This document shows, piece after piece, positions 5,681 through 6,262 of a stretch of 6,262 nucleotides of DNA. The DNA lies in NCBI GenBank assembly GCA_026992215.1, contig JALXAI010000245.1, positions 1 through 6,262 on the forward strand, written 5' to 3'. Every line of letters starts with the position of its first letter. The first letter of the stretch is position 1. Position numbers and translations under genes: made by a program. The stretch is from Desulfobacterales bacterium. GTDB taxonomy: Bacteria > Desulfobacterota > Syntrophobacteria > B119-G9. The notes beneath the pieces are model-generated. The model did not search any database and was not told where the DNA came from. It saw only the letters and a program-made list of their open reading frames with translations.

Positions 5681-5794
5681 TTATCCCTGTCGCTGCTTGT
5701 GTCTTGGATTCTCGCAAATCACGCGCAATACGCCATGACGTTTAATTATTTTACACTTCCTACATATTCTTTTAACCGAAGCCCGTACCTTCAT
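5681..5794 (-). CDS. rpmJ: 50S ribosomal protein L36 (zinc-type)
   Basis: L36 is the smallest 50S protein and binds 23S rRNA near the GTPase-associated region. The complete 37-residue frame runs from ATG at 5792-5794 to TAA at 5681-5683. It starts MKVRASVKRICRKCKIIKRH and ends GVLRVICENPRHKQRQG. Cys11, Cys14, Cys27 and His32 form the CCCH zinc ribbon of the zinc-containing form. A ribosome binding site (GGGAGAG) lies about 6 nt upstream. It is below the length at which routine ORF lists report genes and is easily missed. It sits between infA and rpsM, the common bacterial place for it. Confidence 0.97.
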   Translation of the reverse strand: MKVRASVKRICRKCKIIKRHGVLRVICENPRHKQRQG

Positions 5795-5858
5795 TGGATT
5801 CTCTCCCGGCAATACAGTGTTACCATTCAAACAACATCCAAACCAAAACCCTTTGCGC

Positions 5859-5882
5859 CCCGGGAATCGGGTTCCTCCCGGG
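5859..5882 (-). other. GC-rich stem-loop between infA and rpmJ
   Basis: CCCGGGA (5859-5865) and TCCCGGG (5876-5882) form a perfect 7-bp stem with a 10-base loop, starting 5 nt after the infA stop. On the minus strand it is followed by GCGCAAAGGGTTTTGG, which is only partly U-rich. It could be a weak attenuator, a processing site or an mRNA-stabilising hairpin in the 93-nt gap; it does not look like a full terminator. Confidence 0.5.
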
Positions 5883-5887
5883 ACTCG

Positions 5888-6109
5888 TTACTTCTTGGAA
5901 CGATAAATTATACGCCCCCTGCTGAGGTCGTACGTCGACAATTCAAGGGTCACCCTATCTCCGGGCAGGATCTTAATAAAGTGCATTCTCATCTTCCCGG
6001 AAATATGAGCCAGAACCTTGTGACCATTGTCCAGCTCCACCCTGAACATTGCATTGGGCAAAGTTTCGATGACCGTTCCTTCAACCTCAATGGGTTCTTC
6101 CTTAGCCAT
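5888..6109 (-). CDS. infA: Translation initiation factor IF-1
   Basis: IF-1 binds the 30S A-site and works with IF-2 and IF-3 during initiation. The 73-residue protein is a single OB-fold of standard length: MAKEEPIEVEGTVIETLPNA, MFRVELDNGHKVLAHISGKM, then PGDRVTLELSTYDLSRGRII and YRSKK. The conserved VEGTV, HISGKMR and LSRGRI segments are all present. The start is ATG at 6107-6109, with GGAG 8 nt upstream in the 13-nt gap after map, whose stop nearly touches it. The stop is TAA at 5888-5890. The map-infA-rpmJ order is common at the junction of the spc and alpha operons. Confidence 0.98.
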   Translation of the reverse strand: MAKEEPIEVEGTVIETLPNAMFRVELDNGHKVLAHISGKMRMHFIKILPGDRVTLELSTYDLSRGRIIYRSKK

Positions 6110-6122
6110 CCTGAGTACTCCA

Positions 6123-6262
6123 TCATTTAAGTTCGGTTAAGATATCCGGACCATCTTCGGTAATAGCAACGGTATGCTCAAAGTGAGCCGAAAGTTTACC
6201 GTCTTTCGTAACCGCTGTCCAGTTATCCGCCAAGATTCGAATTTCAGCGGCACCCTGATTAA
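6123..6262 (-). CDS. map: Type I methionine aminopeptidase, C-terminal end (partial, 5' part outside window)
   Basis: The enzyme removes the initiator methionine from nascent proteins using two divalent metal ions. The last 45 residues are visible, from NQGAAEIRILADNWTAVTKD through GKLSAHFEHTVAIT to EDGPDILTELK and TGA at 6123-6125. The glutamate of FEHTVAIT corresponds to a conserved metal ligand (Glu235 in the E. coli enzyme), and W-T-A-V-T-K-D-G is a family hallmark just before it. The catalytic histidine and aspartates lie beyond the right edge of the window. It is 13 nt upstream of infA and clearly in the same transcription unit. Confidence 0.95.
   Translation of the reverse strand, partial: NQGAAEIRILADNWTAVTKDGKLSAHFEHTVAITEDGPDILTELK

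Overview
The window is ordinary bacterial chromosome at roughly 50% GC. It is anchored by the distal end of the spc/alpha ribosomal-protein operon on the minus strand. Reading that operon in its own direction (right to left) gives map (3' end only), infA, rpmJ, rpsM, rpsK, rpsD, rpoA and rplQ. The gaps are short (0 to about 93 nt), so this looks like one co-transcribed unit for methionine aminopeptidase, IF-1, four ribosomal proteins of this segment, the RNA polymerase alpha subunit and L17. It closes on a strong, symmetrical stem-loop at 2423-2467.

Left of that terminator is a small plus-strand gene (2215-2424) for a 69-residue protein with a CX5C...CX2C putative metal site. It converges on the ribosomal operon and shares the terminator. 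A consensus-like promoter (TTGACA, 17 nt, TATGAG) lies about 160 bp upstream, and a possible 47-codon ORF sits between promoter and gene. Divergent from it, on the minus strand, is a DciA/DUF721-family gene (1446-1925 or 1949). A 588-bp stretch with no convincing gene (858-1445) separates this from the 3' half of uvrC (plus strand, entering from the left edge and ending at 857).

The organism is a bacterium, not an archaeon: it has bacterial IF-1, S13, S11, S4, alpha subunit and L17. S4 is the four-cysteine (zinc-type) form and L36 also has its zinc ligands. Start-codon use is flexible: rpsM and rpsD both start at TTG behind very strong Shine-Dalgarno sequences. L17 carries a 90-residue charged tail, and the alpha subunit has a glutamate-rich linker. 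These features suggest a Gram-negative-type lineage such as Planctomycetota/Brocadiales or a former 'deltaproteobacterial' phylum, but the window does not settle the phylum.

No defence system, mobile element, CRISPR array, tRNA or rRNA is visible, and I see no clearly new multi-gene system. The items most worth a second look are the small Cys-motif gene with its leader ORF, the charged L17 tail, the unexplained 858-1445 region with its interleaved inverted repeats, and the TTG starts of two core ribosomal genes.
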